A stretch of DNA of 64,000 nt, taken from assembly GCF_905475395.1 (NCBI RefSeq), contig NC_058338.1:47031935-47095934 (forward strand). The letters are read 5' to 3'. A model generated the notes under the pieces. The model was not told the origin of the DNA and did not search any database. It worked only from the letters and a program-made list of their open reading frames with translations. This stretch comes from Chrysoperla carnea (Eukaryota > Arthropoda > Insecta > Neuroptera > Chrysopidae). A program made the position numbers and the translations under genes. Shown piece by piece: positions 61,966 to 64,000 of the stretch. Every line of letters begins with the position of its first letter. The first letter of the stretch is position 1.

Positions 61966-62263
61966 TAGGTTGGGTTAGGTTATATTGGCTGTCCACGAAG
62001 TACACACTTAGGCTATACAGCCCATTGTGATACCATATATTATATGTGTTCCAACTTTCCGCTGATAATTTCATTTATCAGCTCCTCAATTTCAGAGGCT
62101 AAGTGCACTTCCTTCATGCATATACTATGCACTACACCACACCAGCCCATCACAACTATTAATTAAATTAATTTTGTTGCGACGGCGGAAATCGAACCCG
62201 CTACCCTATGCATACCGCTGACGGAATTGGTTACGTCTGAACCAACTGAGCAAATAGGGCCAC
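61966..62263 (-). mobile_element. tRNA-derived SINE
   Basis: The minus-strand head (62263 to about 62177) is tRNA-like, with an A-box region TTTGCTCAGTTGG and a B-box region GGGTTCGATTTCC. The body runs to a 3' tail ending AACCTAACCCAACC at 61966. Flanks resemble a target-site duplication (TATATCTTTG left, TATATCTCTG right). It is not a functional tRNA: the acceptor stem does not pair. The last 60 bp reappear at 33.0 kb. Confidence 0.7.
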
Positions 62264-62483
62264 TTATATCTCTGTAAAAACTACTCAATTTCGTTTAAAT
62301 AGTTTATAGTAAATTTATTTTTATTAAACATTGTAACTTGTAACGATGACATAATTTTGTAATTATGCAATTGAGTCTTTAAAATCATCACTCACTTTGG
62401 TTAGACATTCTTTGATAACTCCCAATTTAAAAACGTGTACATCAATGTACTTCTGTTGATCTCAATTTCATTAAAATCGCACC

Positions 62484-62580
62484 AATTAAAACATTCTAAG
62501 TGTAATCAAAACATTCTAAGCTTCAATTAAAACATTCTTTACTAATTAAAACATACTAAAACATTCTAATAATCATCAAA
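62484..62580 (+). repeat. Short imperfect tandem repeat (AATTAAAACATTCTAA-like)
   Basis: About five variants of AATTAAAACATTCTAA follow each other. About 25-40 bp further on, an inverse copy (TTAGAATGTTC) occurs. Confidence 0.6.
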
Positions 62581-63340
62581 TGTAATGTTATAGTAATAAC
62601 AATTAGAATGTTCTTGCTCGCCCGTTTTTAATAACATAGAGTATACAAGTTGATATTGGTGCGGAGTTTCGAAGACATTTTGTAGTAGGGATATAAAATT
62701 ATTTTGGATTTTTCGATAGTTTTGGATAGTTACGGATATTATATTTAAGGAATTTTAAAGAAAAATACCAATAATTAATGACTTTATTTCTGAATTCTAA
62801 TTTGAAACTATAAACGAATACATAACCTTCATTCTAACATAAACAAAGATTACGTTTTCGGGAAGATTTTTATTTCGGGTATTAGATAGGTTCGGTTACA
62901 GTTGCACAGAAACTTTCAACCCCCAATAGATTTAATGGTCTAACAACTCTAACTCTATTTCATGCTAGCTACAACCTAAAGCTTTAGTATGTTTTCCTAG
63001 ATATTTCTAAAGTAAAATTGAGTGGCCTTTCTGTATTTTTCTATATAGAATACGAATTTGATGTTATATTGATTTGTCCTTGAGATGACCTATTGACTTT
63101 CCTGTATATGTCGTTACTTTTAATGGCGACAATAAACGATAATGTAATATTGTGTTTTTTATAAAATAATTAATTATCGTATATCGTAATAGAGTGCGCT
63201 CTAAAATATGTTGATTATAATTAAAAGCATCCTGTCCAGAGTTCCAAAGTGGTATAGTTACAGGGTAAAGTGGAGCAAGATGGACTAGTTACTAGAGTAA
63301 GATGTAGCCGCATTTTATGTCCCATTTAAGGTTTACTTAA
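62581..63340. other. Intergenic or intronic
   Basis: AT-rich DNA leading into the satellite. No coding evidence. Confidence 0.55.
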
Positions 63341-63972
63341 CGTAATTTTGACCAAAAATTTGAAAAGTATGGCCCAAATTTAGTAGGATTACATACTTGG
63401 TTTATCAAAATTGGATAAAATTTGGATGTGATAGAGCAAAATTAAATTTTTTGGATTCTGATGACGTCATAAAGTTCAAAAATTCGATTTTTTTTGATAA
63501 CACAGGCAATTTTTATCCGATCTTATTGGAATTTTTTTTGAAACCCCCTAATTTTGGGTCATTCTTTTCAGCCGTGATGTCAGTTTTTCGCTAGCTATCA
63601 CATATGTGCTGAATTCCGGAACCAGGTGTCCACATTCTTGAAATCTTATAGAGCTAGGGTAATTTTGATCATAAATTTGAAAAGAATGGCCCAAATTTAG
63701 TAGGATTACATACTTGGTTTATCAAAATTGGATAAAATTTGGATGTGATAGAGCAAAATTAAATTTTTTGGATTCCGATGACGTCATAAAGTTCAAAAAT
63801 TCAATTTTTTTAATAACACAGGCAATTTTTATCCGATCCTATTGGAATTTTTTTTGAAACCCACTAATTTTGGGTCATTCTTTTCAGCTGTGATGTCAGT
63901 TTTTCGCTAGCTATCACATATGTGCTTAATTTCGGGACCAGGTCTCCGCATTCTCGAATGAATTAACGGAGC
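63341..63972 (+). repeat. Tandem satellite, two units of 317 bp, running to the window edge
   Basis: GGCCCAAATTTAGTAGGATT recurs at 63371 and 63688, exactly 317 bp apart, and the units match almost throughout. Each unit holds one TGACGTCA palindrome (63462-63469 and 63779-63786). Unit 2 becomes less similar in the last tens of bases. An open frame at 63397-63594 lies inside unit 1 but is interrupted in unit 2, so it is not a gene. Confidence 0.85.
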
Positions 63973-64000
63973 TTCGAATATTACCAGCTATTTTTATTTA

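Noticed and set aside
61966..61990. TTAGG-like telomeric repeat (GGTTGGGTTAGGTTA)
   Set aside because: Only one to two units, and it is the 3' tail of a SINE that also occurs at 33.0 kb.
62177..62263. Possible tRNA gene (minus strand)
   Set aside because: A and B boxes are present but the acceptor stem does not pair and the sequence continues into a SINE body with a shared tail.
63397..63594. 65-codon ORF in the satellite
   Set aside because: Lies within unit 1 of a 317-bp tandem repeat and is broken in unit 2.
1..64000. Bacterial features, CRISPR arrays, operons
   Set aside because: The window is eukaryotic: spliced genes, Helitrons, LINE and SINE, very low gene density; no regularly spaced repeats of CRISPR type seen.

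Overview
This is a eukaryotic, almost certainly insect or other arthropod, nuclear window. It is strongly AT-rich, has no bacterial gene density, and holds small spliced genes plus many decayed transposable elements of types common in insects: RTE LINE, Helitrons, a pogo/Tigger element, TTAA-flanked palindromic MITEs and a tRNA-derived SINE. The species cannot be named from sequence alone. Most ATG-less or 60-95 codon open frames here are expected by chance in DNA this AT-rich.

The genuine gene island lies at about 50.5-52.9 kb. ZNHIT3, a HIT-zinc-finger box C/D snoRNP assembly factor, is a three-exon plus-strand gene at 51262-51810. Head-to-head with it, separated by only about 176 bp, a second spliced gene can be assembled on the minus strand (50513-51085). 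Its three exons join in frame into a 145-residue protein that I do not recognise. About 0.5 kb after ZNHIT3, a GC-richer segment (52330-52710) looks like the 5' leader and first coding exon of a further plus-strand gene, whose later exons I could not find.

Before the island, 0-50 kb is intergenic or intronic DNA built largely from repeats. It includes four copies of a roughly 500-bp dispersed repeat (family A, with fragments), four copies of a palindromic TTAA MITE (family B), an RTE fragment at 14.8-15.2 kb, and a 932-bp Helitron at 17.2-18.1 kb. There is also a pogo/Tigger remnant at 23.2-24.0 kb, a 981-bp inverted-repeat transposon with its own TATA box and two ORFs at 25.2-26.2 kb, and two 482-bp Helitrons facing each other at 30.4-32.1 kb. 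A small protein-coding repeat (family G) occurs three times at 32.4, 35.5 and 44.2 kb. Isolated coding-like exons or decayed genes appear at 36.4, 38.7, 41.2-41.8 and 43.4 kb. Beyond the island, 53-64 kb is gene-poor and holds two more Helitron ends, another A and B copy, a tRNA-derived SINE, and two units of a 317-bp satellite running to the window edge.

I found no operon, CRISPR array, rRNA or functional tRNA. No new multi-gene system is evident. The most noteworthy items are the unrecognised divergent partner of ZNHIT3, the coding repeat family G, the inverted Helitron pair, the inverted-repeat transposon at 25.2 kb, and a SINE that appears to share its 3' tail with a LINE-like fragment.
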